A stretch of 64,000 bases of DNA from Clostridiales bacterium. GTDB lineage: Bacteria; Bacillota; Clostridia; Oscillospirales; CAG-272. This document shows positions 24,829 through 33,394 of the stretch, in pieces. The stretch covers positions 1-64,000 of the forward strand of contig JAAZAV010000049.1 in the NCBI GenBank assembly GCA_012514145.1, written 5' to 3'. Numbering within the stretch: the stretch's first letter is position 1; every line of letters begins with the position of its first letter. Below the pieces are notes generated by a model, which was not told the DNA's origin, searched no databases, and worked only from the letters and a program-made list of their open reading frames with translations. Position numbers and translations under genes: made by a program.

Positions 24829-26136
24829 TTATACCGCGAAGAACTCATCCCGCACAAGGTCCTGAAGGAATCGCTTTTTTACATCCAATCCCTTCGCCTT
24901 CTCAAAAAGGTCGTATCCCGCTTTCTGACAGGCGGGGCAGGCTTTTCTCGGAATGGTAAATCCGATTAGCGATGCCCCCAGGTCGTTTCGGGATTTTATC
25001 GAATCCACACCCGGGCAGTCGGGGCACGGTCTGAACTCCTGAACCTGCGACTCGAAAATCCCGTCAGTGTCGTAGTAGACCCGGCGGTTTCTCTTGACGG
25101 ACGACTTGCCCCCGAAAAGCTTTTGCCCGAGAGCCTCCCTGCGCCGCCAGATATCAAGCACTTCATCGGAGATTCGCTTAACTTCCCCGGTGATTCTTTC
25201 CGACTGCTTCCATCTTCCGAGATGATAATCCGGCTCGGCGACGCCCGAATAGTCAAGTTCCGCCATGGCGAGAATAATGCCGGTATTCACATAGGGCAGC
25301 GCGCCCTGAATGGAATACCCGCCTTCGAGAACGGCGATATCGGGATTCAGCCGGCTGTTGAGTTTCGCATAGCCCTGAGCGGAAAAACTCATATTGGTAA
25401 GCGGGTCGGTATAGTGATTGTCCTGCCCCGCCGAGTTTATGATGAGATCCGGCTTGTACTCCTCAAGTATCGGGAGGACGGTGTTCTCGAGAACGTATTG
25501 AAATCCCTCGTCTCCGGTGCCGGGCGGGAGCGGTATGTTGACGTTATAACCGAAAGCCGACGGGCCGCCCAGGTCTTCTATCGGTCCCGTTCCGGGGTAG
25601 AGAGTCCGCCCGTCCTGATGGAAAGAGATATACAGGGTGTCGGGGTCGTTCCAGTAGATGTCTTCGGTCCCGTCCCCGTGATGGCAGTCGGTGTCAACGA
25701 CGGCAACCCTCATGTCGCCGTATTTTCGCCGCGCATAAGCCAACCCTACGGCTTCGGTATTTACGATGCAGAAACCCCTGTCGCCGTAAACCACCCGCTG
25801 GGCATGGTGTCCGGGCGGACGGACGAGCGCAAATGACTTGTCGGTTTCCCCGCCTAAAACCGCGTCGAACGCCCGCATTACCCCGCCCGCCGCGATAAGA
25901 TGCGACTCGGTGACTAATTCTTCCATACCGGGGTAACAGAAATGGACACGGTCGATGTCCTTTTTTGTTGCTATCAGAGGATTGAAAAAATGAATTCCCT
26001 CAACGTCCTCTATCCCTTCTTCGAGCAGCTGATCTTGGGTGTAGAGCAGTCTTTCTTCCCTCTCCGGATGGGTGGGCGATATAGCCCAGTCGAAGGCGGG
26101 GAAAAGAATCAGTCCGAGTTTGTTTTTCGCTTTCAT
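24829..26136 (-). CDS. Histone-deacetylase-family amidohydrolase with C-terminal zinc ribbon
   Basis: A 435-residue member of the arginase/deacetylase fold that includes AcuC and acetylpolyamine amidohydrolases. The catalytic His pair is in RPPGHH (His110-His111). Zinc ligands are in VDTDCHHGDG (Asp148/Asp150/His152) and SAGQDNH (Asp239), and the closing LEGGY is present. After the catalytic domain a tail of about 130 residues carries two CPxC pairs (CPDC near 362 and CPAC near 403), a likely structural zinc ribbon absent from AcuC. ATG 26136 overlaps the TGA of the upstream hydantoinase gene (ATGA), so translation is coupled. Hydrolysis of an amide, acetylated amine or related substrate is the fair inference; the actual substrate is unknown. 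Confidence 0.85.
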   Translation of the reverse strand: MKAKNKLGLILFPAFDWAISPTHPEREERLLYTQDQLLEEGIEDVEGIHFFNPLIATKKDIDRVHFCYPGMEELVTESHLIAAGGVMRAFDAVLGGETDKSFALVRPPGHHAQRVVYGDRGFCIVNTEAVGLAYARRKYGDMRVAVVDTDCHHGDGTEDIYWNDPDTLYISFHQDGRTLYPGTGPIEDLGGPSAFGYNVNIPLPPGTGDEGFQYVLENTVLPILEEYKPDLIINSAGQDNHYTDPLTNMSFSAQGYAKLNSRLNPDIAVLEGGYSIQGALPYVNTGIILAMAELDYSGVAEPDYHLGRWKQSERITGEVKRISDEVLDIWRRREALGQKLFGGKSSVKRNRRVYYDTDGIFESQVQEFRPCPDCPGVDSIKSRNDLGASLIGFTIPRKACPACQKAGYDLFEKAKGLDVKKRFLQDLVRDEFFAV

Positions 26137-27809
26137 CCTCTTTCCGCCTTTCTGCATATCACCAGTCCGGGTTTTATCTGAGCCTTAACCCTGATGTTTT
26201 TGTATGCTCTGTATTCCTTGACCATGTTGAAGCTGCTTTCCTCGGTTATTTCGGCTCCCGGAACGTCCGATGAAATGCCCATAGCCTGACCGGCAGACTT
26301 TACTTCGCTGAGTGCCCGCTCTTTTGCCCTCCGAAGGTCATAAGTCCTGCCGATTTTTTCATACACGCCCGTCTCCGGTATGGAGAGAATCTCTCTTTCG
26401 GTGTCGGCAAGGAGGGTGATTTCCGCCGTAGGTCTTGCCAGAGCGGCGCCGATCGCGTTGGCGATCTCATGATTCGGAGGGTATTCCACCGGCAGCCCGA
26501 GTTCTCTCTCCAGATATTTTGAAAGCGCTTTTGCCGGCCCCCCTATAACGCCGACCGACCGCGGTTTTACGGTTCTGCCGTCCAGCAGCTCTTTTATCGT
26601 ATATACGGGATTTGAATTTATCTTCTTGAGCGCGTTTTCGATTGTTTCGCGTACGGATTTACAGAAATTACCTATAATCATACCGGCAAATTCCCCGGGA
26701 GGCATCCGAATCTCTTTCGCCATGCTCTCCAGCGCTTCGGCGCTCTCACGGCTGTGTTCGGCTTCCATGACTCCGAGATACACGAGGGCGTCGGTGGGTG
26801 TGAGGTGTTTCCCGCCGAAGGCGACCGCGTGCCCCTTCCTTTCGGGGCCGATTTTCAGTTTTCCGTCTTCCATGCGGACATAGCTGTCGCCGCCCAGACC
26901 CGCGGAGGTGCTGTAAACGGCGCGCACCAGCGTTTTGTGACCGCCGATTTCGATACCCGAAGGCTCAAAAACCGGCACCCCGTCAGCGAGGAAAAACAGA
27001 TCGGTGGTTGTCCCGCCTATGTCGAGCAGGCATCGGTCCGCCTCCTTCTCATCCAGAAGGGCGGTCATACCCATGAGACTGGCGGCGGGACCCGAAAGTA
27101 TCGTCTCCACGGGTTTTGCTTTGGCGCCTTTGAGACTGACGGTTCCCCCGTCGGCTTTCAGGATATAGACCGGAGCGCCGATCCCTTCGCGTCTGAGGGC
27201 TTCCTCTATGTTCTCCGCGAACGCCTTGAATGTGGAACAGACGGCGGCGTTCAGGTATGCTGTCCGAACCCTCCTCGGGAAGTTCAATCTTCCGGAGAGG
27301 GTATGCCCCATGGTGACCTCCCGAAAACTGTCACGCAGATATTCTTCAGCCCGTTTTTCAAATTCGGGATTCCTGGTCGAAAACTTGCCGACAACCGCGG
27401 CGGCTTCAATGGAATTATTAAGGAAATCCGCTTTGATTTTTGTCAATTCGTCCGGATTTTCACCGCTCACCGGTATGCCCCGGTGATCCGTGCTTCCCGT
27501 GACGTCGACCACATTCTCGCCCAGGTCGTCGAACCGCCACTTAAGTCCGGGACCCCTCTGCAGGATGACTCCCACCTTGGAGATTCTGTTCTCCACTATG
27601 GCGTTGGTCGAGACGGTGGTGCTGAGGTTGATTCTCTTTATATCTTCTTTTTCCGTCCCCCGGAGCAGCTCTTTTATACAATTCCAGATGCTCCGGAAGT
27701 AATCGCTCCTGTCCACCGGCCGCTTGACCTGTCTCACAATACGGCCGTCATGTGCGGCTATAACAACTCCGTCGATATTTGTGCCGCCCATATCTATACC
27801 GATAATCAA
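26133..27809 (-). CDS. Hydantoinase/oxoprolinase A-type ATPase
   Basis: A 558-residue HyuA-type subunit. It has an actin-like ATPase start IIGIDMGGTNIDGV (residues 2-15). A second phosphate block, LLDIGGTTTDLFFL, is near 285, and GGPAKALSKYLE near 455 is the adenosine contact. The family hydrolyses hydantoins, 5-oxoproline or acetone-like compounds with ATP, usually with a B subunit that is missing here. Start TTG 27809 was chosen because AAAGGAGG lies seven bases upstream and family members begin at this point; the longer frame to 27989 has no ribosome site. It is coupled to the deacetylase-like gene. A promoter is about 240 bases upstream (28084-28056), leaving a long leader. Confidence 0.85.
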   Translation of the reverse strand: MIIGIDMGGTNIDGVVIAAHDGRIVRQVKRPVDRSDYFRSIWNCIKELLRGTEKEDIKRINLSTTVSTNAIVENRISKVGVILQRGPGLKWRFDDLGENVVDVTGSTDHRGIPVSGENPDELTKIKADFLNNSIEAAAVVGKFSTRNPEFEKRAEEYLRDSFREVTMGHTLSGRLNFPRRVRTAYLNAAVCSTFKAFAENIEEALRREGIGAPVYILKADGGTVSLKGAKAKPVETILSGPAASLMGMTALLDEKEADRCLLDIGGTTTDLFFLADGVPVFEPSGIEIGGHKTLVRAVYSTSAGLGGDSYVRMEDGKLKIGPERKGHAVAFGGKHLTPTDALVYLGVMEAEHSRESAEALESMAKEIRMPPGEFAGMIIGNFCKSVRETIENALKKINSNPVYTIKELLDGRTVKPRSVGVIGGPAKALSKYLERELGLPVEYPPNHEIANAIGAALARPTAEITLLADTEREILSIPETGVYEKIGRTYDLRRAKERALSEVKSAGQAMGISSDVPGAEITEESSFNMVKEYRAYKNIRVKAQIKPGLVICRKAERG

Positions 27810-28055
27810 AGTCCTGCCTCCTTTGTTGACAAACTGAAAATTTATAAAGCATATCAGAACAATTTGACCGCAAATACCTCGACATAGGGGCTCTACTGCG
27901 TGCTTCGGAACAGAAACTTCACCCTGTCGCACCCTGTCGGAATACACAGACAGCAGCGCCTGTCGAGAGGGATCTCCCGCCGCCAACAACGGTCAGGTCG
28001 GAATATATATTGCAAGTCATATAATTTTCCCCCGTCATTCGGTTGTCCTGCCTGT

Positions 28056-28084
28056 ATTGTATCATCCGCGGCGGTTATTTTCAA
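28056..28084 (-). promoter_or_regulatory. Sigma-A promoter of hydantoinase-deacetylase operon
   Basis: TTGAAA, 17-bp spacer, TACAAT. It is divergent to the acetyltransferase promoter. The transcript would have a leader of about 240 bases before TTG 27809. Confidence 0.7.
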
Positions 28085-28127
28085 TATGACGGCAACGAAA
28101 TATCAGCGCGGTACAATGAAAAGGGCA

Positions 28128-28156
28128 TTGCGGGTTGATGAAATTCATGATAAAAT
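28128..28156 (+). promoter_or_regulatory. Probable promoter of GNAT gene
   Basis: TTGCGG, 17-bp spacer, TAAAAT. It lies within the upstream part of the open frame and supports the later start at 28222. Confidence 0.6.
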
Positions 28157-28221
28157 GGAACAGAGACAAGCAAAGATGTTTTATATATGACATAAGGGCA
28201 CATATCGCGGGGGGTGGCAGG

Positions 28222-28767
28222 ATGACATACAGAATGCCGGAAGCAGGCGGCGGCGACAGAGAGATGCTTTGCGAGTATGTTCGGGAACACCGCGAAAACG
28301 GTGAGACCGACATAAGCGCGAGCCACGGGCTGACCGGTTCCGAATATTCCGAATGGGTCGGAAAGTCGGAAAGATACATAAAAACGCTTCGGAAGGCGAC
28401 GAGACATGGGGAAAATCGTTACCTGTATCTGTGCCTTGAAGGCGGCAGACTGATAGGCTTGCTCAGCATCAGGTACGGTCTGCCTGAGGAACTTTCCCGA
28501 AAATACGGTCACATAGGCTTCGGAGTAAGACCCTCCGAAAGGAAAAAGGGCTATGCGGCAGCCATGCTTGAATATGCCTTATCTGTCTGTAAAGACAAAG
28601 GAATGAACCGGGTAATTCTCGGCTGTTATAAGGATAACCCGGCATCGGCGGCGGTCATTATTAAAAACGGCGGAGTTCTGATCTCGGAAACCGGGGATTA
28701 CACGGAAGGCAGAATCAGTCGGTATTATTCGATAGAACTTCAGGCGGCGGACGGCGAACCGCAATAA
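28222..28767 (+). CDS. GNAT-family N-acetyltransferase
   Basis: A 181-residue acetyltransferase of the GNAT fold. The acetyl-CoA site is read as IGFGVRPSERKKGYAAAMLEYAL (about 98-120), close to the V-x-P-x-x-R/K-x-x-G-x-G/A motif A. Motif B follows as RVILGCYKDNPASAAVIIKNGG, matching the typical C-x-x-x-N-x-x-S/A ending. It resembles small-molecule or YhdJ/RimJ-like acetylases with an N-terminal alarmone-type MTYRMPEAGGGD. The acceptor is unknown. ATG 28222 has GGGGGTGG upstream. It is divergent from the hydantoinase operon and has no same-strand partner within 100 bases. Confidence 0.85.
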   Translation: MTYRMPEAGGGDREMLCEYVREHRENGETDISASHGLTGSEYSEWVGKSERYIKTLRKATRHGENRYLYLCLEGGRLIGLLSIRYGLPEELSRKYGHIGFGVRPSERKKGYAAAMLEYALSVCKDKGMNRVILGCYKDNPASAAVIIKNGGVLISETGDYTEGRISRYYSIELQAADGEPQ

Positions 28768-28779
28768 TATATTTTCACC

Positions 28780-28808
28780 TTGTTTTTATCCTGAATATGC
28801 CGTATAAT
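28780..28808 (+). promoter_or_regulatory. Sigma-A promoter of the 28887 gene
   Basis: TTGTTT, 17-bp spacer, TATAAT. It lies about 78 bases upstream of the ATG at 28887. Confidence 0.8.
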
Positions 28809-28886
28809 CATATCATCATCACATGTCCGGGCGCTGTTTGAAATGTTGAACGCATTCCGGCATGAAACAAACAAGGGGGTAAAACC

Positions 28887-29678
28887 ATGTTATTACGCGA
28901 AAGATTCTGGCTTTGGGGGCATCCCGAGGGGCGCTACAACAACATGTACGGCAACATGCGCATATCGCGCATGACGCCGGTGGAGGGCTGCATGTATCTC
29001 GGCATATGCAACACCTTCATGGTGCCGGTGGGGGTGGACGTCAACCGCCGCCAGTACAACAAATCCTTCAAGCCTCTGCGTCAGGTGGGGTGGGAGGTAT
29101 ACGACGCCGGAGTGAATCCCGAAATAATCGAGCCGTTCATAGCCGAAGCCGCCGATTTCCCCAACATAGGCTGCGTGGTCTTCGACGATTTCCAGAGGGG
29201 TGACGGCTACAAGAAGATCCCGCCGGAAAACCTTTGGAAGATAAGGGAGCGTCTCCACAACAACGAGGTTCGCCCGCTCGACATGTGGATGGTGCTCTAC
29301 ACCCAGGAGTTCGGACTGGACAAAGAAAAAGACGAGGATTTCCGCCGCTACATCGAACCCTTCGACGGTATCATAATGTGGACTTGGAAGGAATCGGATG
29401 TGCCGCTCATCAACGATAAGTTCGAGATATTCAAAGACCTGACGCCGAACAACCGCCGCATGCTGGGCTGTTATCTCTATAATTTCGGCGAAAACAAACA
29501 GGCGACAAGCGGCGCGGTCAGATGGCAGCTTGACCGGTACCGTGAGATGATCCTGTCGGGCGAAGCCGAAGGGGTGGTTCTGCACACCAATACCATGGCA
29601 GACCTGGACTATGAAGCCTACGACACCGCCGTCGAGTGGATGGAAAAGCACGGGGACGAGATAGTCGCGGATTTGTGA
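28887..29678 (+). CDS. Conserved hypothetical, possible TIM-barrel glycan protein
   Basis: A 263-residue soluble protein that I cannot assign to a named family. Alternating hydrophobic strands and helices (TFMVPVGVDV, WEVYDAG, IGCVVFDDF, DMWMVLYTQEF, FDGIIMWTWKESD, RRMLGCYLYNF, EGVVLHTNTM) fit an (alpha/beta)8 barrel like those of glycoside hydrolases. Acidic residues close to strand ends (FDDF and WKESD) are candidate active-site groups. There is no signal peptide. AAGGGGG lies seven bases before the ATG and a good promoter is just upstream. The next gene (29788), with a similar look, follows after 109 bases, so they probably form an operon for one glycan. Function not known. Confidence 0.55.
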   Translation: MLLRERFWLWGHPEGRYNNMYGNMRISRMTPVEGCMYLGICNTFMVPVGVDVNRRQYNKSFKPLRQVGWEVYDAGVNPEIIEPFIAEAADFPNIGCVVFDDFQRGDGYKKIPPENLWKIRERLHNNEVRPLDMWMVLYTQEFGLDKEKDEDFRRYIEPFDGIIMWTWKESDVPLINDKFEIFKDLTPNNRRMLGCYLYNFGENKQATSGAVRWQLDRYREMILSGEAEGVVLHTNTMADLDYEAYDTAVEWMEKHGDEIVADL

Positions 29679-29787
29679 GGCTTTTCCGTCGGATGGATTT
29701 CGGGGCATCAATAACCGCAGACCGACAGTGCGGCGCGGAGGCACTTCCGCCCGGGAACAATATATTTAGGGGATACGGTATAACATC

Positions 29788-31653
29788 ATGAAAAAAGCCC
29801 ACAGGATAGGGTATCACAGATATTTCACCGACAAAGAGTTCGAAAAGCACATAAAATTCATAAGCCGGAACATCGACGTGATAGACGAAGTCGCGCTGTT
29901 TGTCGAGTATTCGCATTTCGGCTATTGGGAGCTTTCGGGTCAGCGGGAGCTTGCCGTGATACTTAAAAAGCGCCTTGACGCATACCGCGAAACCGGCGTG
30001 AGAAGCGTCGGGCTCAATGTCCTCGACACGGTAGGTCATCTCGAAGAAGCCTGGGATGTATTTCCCAAGCCTCCGATGCAGACGATGGTTTCAATAAACG
30101 GCGAGGTGTCGACAAGCTGTCTCTGCCCCAATACGAAGGAATTCAGGGATTACACCGAAGAGCGCTACGCGATACTTGCGGCGGCGAATCCCGACTTCAT
30201 ATGGGTTGACGACGATCTGCGCATAGGCAACCACGGCGTCGCCGGTCCCTGTTACTGTTCGACTTGTATCGCCGAATTCAACGCAAAGACAGAACGCGGC
30301 GAAACTTTCGAAAGCCTGACCCGAGCCGTCAAAGCCGGAGACGGCGAAATAAGCGGCGCGTGGCATAAATTCTGCTATGACTCGTACGGCGAGGTGGCGG
30401 CTCTCATAGAAAAAGCGGTGCATTCGGTTGACCCGGGAATAATCCTGGGCGAGATGACGGGGAGCACCGAGCACTGGTTCGGCCCTCTGAAAGCCGAAAA
30501 GGGCAGACCGGGCGGCGGATTTTACGAAGATTCCAACCCGTACGGGATTCTTTATAAGGCATTGGCGTGCGAAAGGCAGATTCTGAGTTATCCGCCCCAT
30601 GTTACCGACATTCAGTATGAGTTTGAGAATTTCCCCTACCAGGAGCTTGGGAAATCAAAGACCGTTATGTCGCTTGAACCCTATTTCGCGGCAATGAGCG
30701 GCTGCGGCGGGGTTGCCTTCAACACCAGCGGCCACGACAATTACCGTCTGATGGAAGTTCTGCACGAGCACAAGGCGAGATACGACACGCTGACTTCGCT
30801 GACAGAGGGAAAACACGCGTGCGGAGTCAATGTCGGAACTTATGACACCGAAATAATGAAGGTCGGCATACCGTCCACATTCGATCCGCGGCATGCCTGC
30901 GTATATATAATAGATCAGCATGAAGCGGCGTCGGGTACCGACGAGCAGCTCAGGAAAATGCTGTCCAAAGGCGCGTTTGTGCGCCCGGCGGCACTGCCGG
31001 TTCTGGAAAAGCGGGGATATCTCGGACTGTGCGGCGTGAAGCCGGGAAACAGATACCACAGCGGCATACAGGAGAGGTTTACCGGCGATATTCTGAACGG
31101 GGACGACGCGGGTTATATACGCAACTGCTACATGAATTTCTTCAACCGGGACAGAAACAGCAATTTCGTGACGGTTCTTGAGCCCGCGGAAGGCGCGCGG
31201 GTCGTAAGCGAGGCGGTCACGGTGACCGATGCCGCGCCGATGGGGGCGTGCCTGACCGTATATGAAAACGCCCCGGGCGGACGGGTGGCGGTGACTACAT
31301 ATGATTACCCGAATTTCTATCTCTATTCGGCGAAAAGGCGCCAGCTGACGAGCATATTCGATTGGCTGAGCCGTTCCGCGCTTCCCGTTATCATCGGGCA
31401 CGACTGCAAGGTTGTTCCCATGTTCCGCGAAGATGATAAGGGCAATTTCGTGTGTCTGCTTGCCAACATGAACTTTGACGCCACGGGCGAATTCGATGTT
31501 CTGCTGCGCACGAAAGCCGATGTCTGCAAAATCCTCGGCAGCGACGGGATTCCGCGCGAGGCGGAGCGGCGCAATACAGACGGCGGAACCTATGTCAGGA
31601 TAAGCAATATCGAACCGTGGCAAACGGTCGTTATTTCGGGTGAAACAAGGTAA
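29788..31653 (+). CDS. Putative GH42-like TIM-barrel protein, unknown function
   Basis: A 621-residue soluble protein. Residues 1-300 look like a TIM barrel. PDFIWVDDDLRIGNHG (about 131-146) followed by CYCSTC (about 151-156) recalls the acidic loop and zinc-type cysteines of GH42-like enzymes. SLEPYFAAMSGCGGVAFNTSG near 291-311 resembles a late barrel strand. A middle alpha/beta domain (about 340-470) and a C-terminal beta domain ending in ISNIEPWQTVVI follow, as in many glycosidases. There is no signal peptide. The start ATG lacks a strong ribosome site. It probably follows the 28887 gene in one transcript, and a strong terminator (31703-31743) closes it. Substrate unknown. Confidence 0.6.
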   Translation: MKKAHRIGYHRYFTDKEFEKHIKFISRNIDVIDEVALFVEYSHFGYWELSGQRELAVILKKRLDAYRETGVRSVGLNVLDTVGHLEEAWDVFPKPPMQTMVSINGEVSTSCLCPNTKEFRDYTEERYAILAAANPDFIWVDDDLRIGNHGVAGPCYCSTCIAEFNAKTERGETFESLTRAVKAGDGEISGAWHKFCYDSYGEVAALIEKAVHSVDPGIILGEMTGSTEHWFGPLKAEKGRPGGGFYEDSNPYGILYKALACERQILSYPPHVTDIQYEFENFPYQELGKSKTVMSLEPYFAAMSGCGGVAFNTSGHDNYRLMEVLHEHKARYDTLTSLTEGKHACGVNVGTYDTEIMKVGIPSTFDPRHACVYIIDQHEAASGTDEQLRKMLSKGAFVRPAALPVLEKRGYLGLCGVKPGNRYHSGIQERFTGDILNGDDAGYIRNCYMNFFNRDRNSNFVTVLEPAEGARVVSEAVTVTDAAPMGACLTVYENAPGGRVAVTTYDYPNFYLYSAKRRQLTSIFDWLSRSALPVIIGHDCKVVPMFREDDKGNFVCLLANMNFDATGEFDVLLRTKADVCKILGSDGIPREAERRNTDGGTYVRISNIEPWQTVVISGETR

Positions 31654-31702
31654 AAGGCGATATATCACATATCTGCGGAAGATACTTTTACTTAAGCAGA
31701 TA

Positions 31703-31743
31703 AAGCCGAACCGTCAGGTGATTCTCACGGTTCGGCTTTTTAT
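31703..31743 (+). terminator. Intrinsic terminator
   Basis: Perfect 11-bp stem AGCCGAACCGT / ACGGTTCGGCT followed by TTTTTATT. It ends the 28887-29788 transcript. Confidence 0.9.
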
Positions 31744-31820
31744 TGACTGATTATGTCGGTGTATGCTGTCTCGGTTTGTCTATATTATCCGTAAAATTGT
31801 AACTCAAATACTAAAAAATG

Positions 31821-31849
31821 TTGATTTGAGCAATGTGTTGTGTTATACT
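31821..31849 (+). promoter_or_regulatory. Sigma-A promoter of Gfo/Idh/MocA gene
   Basis: TTGATT, 17-bp spacer, TATACT, in a locally AT-rich stretch. Leader about 125 bases. Confidence 0.7.
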
Positions 31850-31983
31850 GTCATAAACATAACATATTGCTGTTTGCTGTTGCGGTTCGGGATTTTCAAA
31901 AACAAATGCGGTATGTATGTCAACGCGGTGCGGTCAATAAATGTGCTGACGGAATGTAATAAAATATGATTAAGGGGACGTTT

Positions 31984-32994
31984 ATGAGATTCGGAATAAT
32001 CGGATGCGGGATGATCTCTTCGGTACATGCCGGGGCGGTAAGAGCTATCGACAGCGCCGAGCTTGTCGGCGCATGCGACATGAACATCGACAGATGCCGG
32101 ACATTCGCGGCGGAATACGGCATTGCCGCCTACGACAGCTATGAAGCGCTTTTAAGTGACAAAAATATAGACGCGGTGTGCATATGCACGCCCAGCGGAA
32201 GTCATGCGGCGAATGCCGTTCAGGCCGCCGAAGCCGGGAAACATATTGTCATAGAAAAGCCTATGGCGCTGACGGCGGACAGCGCGGATGAGATTATCTC
32301 CGCATGCCGGAAAAACAATGTCACCGGCACGGTTATATCCCAGCTGCGCTATTCCGCCGATATAACCAAGGTTCGGGATGCGGTAAACGACGGGAGCTTC
32401 GGAAAACTCGTGAGCTGTCACCTTGAAATGAGGTATTACCGAACGCAGGCGTATTACGACGGCAGCAGCTGGCGCGGAACCTGGGCTATGGACGGCGGCG
32501 GCGCGCTGATGAATCAGGGAATACACGGCATTGACGCCATGAGCTATATCATGGGCGGCATCGCCTCGGTGTCGGGAGTTATAAAGACCATATGCCGGAA
32601 CATTGAAGTCGAAGATACGGCGGCAGCGGCGGTGTGCTTCAAAAACGGCGCCGTCGGCACGATAAACGGTTCGGTCGCCACCTATCCAGGCTATCCGCGC
32701 CGGCTTGTTATAAGCGGCTCACTCGGCAGCGTCGAGCTTACCGAGGAGATAATGACATATTCAGATCTGCCGGCGTTTACCGACCATAAGTTAAGCGACG
32801 GTTCTATCGGCAGCGGTTCATCCGATCCTACCAATACACCCATATACGGACACGTCAGGCAGCTGACCGATTTCATTCAGGCGGTGAAAAACAACACAAA
32901 GACCCGCTCCGATATCCTCGACGGCAGAGACACGGTGAAGATTATCGAAAGCATCTATAAATCCTCCCGGACGGGTATGCGGGTGGAGATATAG
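31984..32994 (+). CDS. Gfo/Idh/MocA-family oxidoreductase
   Basis: A 336-residue NAD(P)-dependent sugar or inositol dehydrogenase-like protein. The N-terminal Rossmann motif is GIIGCGMIS (residues 4-12). The family signature EKPMAL (residues about 90-95) carries the catalytic Lys, and MNQGIHGIDAMSYIMG near 173 has the second conserved motif with His. The substrate is unknown; neighbours suggest a sugar acid or deoxysugar. ATG 31984 has AAGGGGA seven bases upstream and is preferred to the ATG at 31966. It stands alone between two terminators. Family assignment is strong and substrate assignment absent. Confidence 0.9.
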   Translation: MRFGIIGCGMISSVHAGAVRAIDSAELVGACDMNIDRCRTFAAEYGIAAYDSYEALLSDKNIDAVCICTPSGSHAANAVQAAEAGKHIVIEKPMALTADSADEIISACRKNNVTGTVISQLRYSADITKVRDAVNDGSFGKLVSCHLEMRYYRTQAYYDGSSWRGTWAMDGGGALMNQGIHGIDAMSYIMGGIASVSGVIKTICRNIEVEDTAAAAVCFKNGAVGTINGSVATYPGYPRRLVISGSLGSVELTEEIMTYSDLPAFTDHKLSDGSIGSGSSDPTNTPIYGHVRQLTDFIQAVKNNTKTRSDILDGRDTVKIIESIYKSSRTGMRVEI

Positions 32995-33072
32995 GATATA
33001 GAATATCAAGGCGATTTCCGACATGCATTGTCCGGACGGGAACGCCGTTTTCGCCTCATAATTGCAGCCGGT

Positions 33073-33113
33073 AAAGCCCGCCGAACCGTTGCGGTTCGGC
33101 GGGCTTTGTTTCG
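33073..33113. terminator. Intrinsic terminator
   Basis: Long stem AAAGCCCGCCGAACCG / CGGTTCGGCGGGCTTT with a short loop, followed by GTTTCG. It ends the Gfo/Idh/MocA transcript and could also stop a leftward transcript from the orphan promoter at 33208. Confidence 0.85.
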
Positions 33114-33143
33114 GGTCGCGGCTCACGGGTTTGCGAAGAGATA

Positions 33144-33224
33144 ATTTCAGTTTGACGCGCGAAACTGAAATAACGGAGTATAATATTGCCGTTATTTCAA
33201 TTTGTCAAGCGAAACTGAAATAAC
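33144..33224. repeat. Four alternating inverted arms around an orphan promoter
   Basis: Arms ATTTCAGTTT (33144-33153), AAACTGAAATAACGG (33162-33176), CCGTTATTTCAATTT (33189-33203) and AAACTGAAATAAC (33212-33224) alternate in orientation with 8- to 12-base gaps. Each neighbour pair can form a hairpin. No ORF is associated. The 400-base gap 32995-33394 otherwise holds a terminator and the aldo/keto reductase promoter. Confidence 0.8.
33180..33208 (-). promoter_or_regulatory. Orphan leftward promoter within inverted repeats
   Basis: TTGACA (33208-33203), 17-bp spacer, TATTAT (33185-33180). It points toward a region with no minus-strand gene. Transcription would start near 33173 and meet the terminator at 33113-33073, giving an RNA of about 60-100 bases. 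Confidence 0.5.
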
Positions 33225-33331
33225 CTCCTCAAAATCCCCGTCATATTTCATTTTCAGCCGGGGAAAGGCATCACATCCCCCTCGTATGCGCCCTCGCATG
33301 CGCCGCCCTCCGAATATGGAGAATCGGGACC

Positions 33332-33360
33332 TTGACTTGAAGTGCCGTCCATGGTAAAAT
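33332..33360 (+). promoter_or_regulatory. Sigma-A promoter of aldo/keto reductase
   Basis: TTGACT, 17-bp spacer, TAAAAT with extended TGG. About 34 bases before the ATG. Confidence 0.85.
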
Positions 33361-33394
33361 CAATATAAACACAACAATAACAAGGAGGACAGAC

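Noticed and set aside
24687-24959. 90-codon plus-strand ORF across the island's right edge
   Set aside because: Overlaps the HDAC-like gene end antisense and starts inside an inverted repeat; no recognisable domain.
27810-27989. 60-residue N-terminal extension of the hydantoinase
   Set aside because: Family proteins begin at the phosphate-binding strand and AAAGGAGG sits before TTG 27809.
33152-33184. Rightward promoter TTGACG with TATAAT in the nested repeats
   Set aside because: Spacer is 21 bases, too long; the leftward pair with 17 bases is better.
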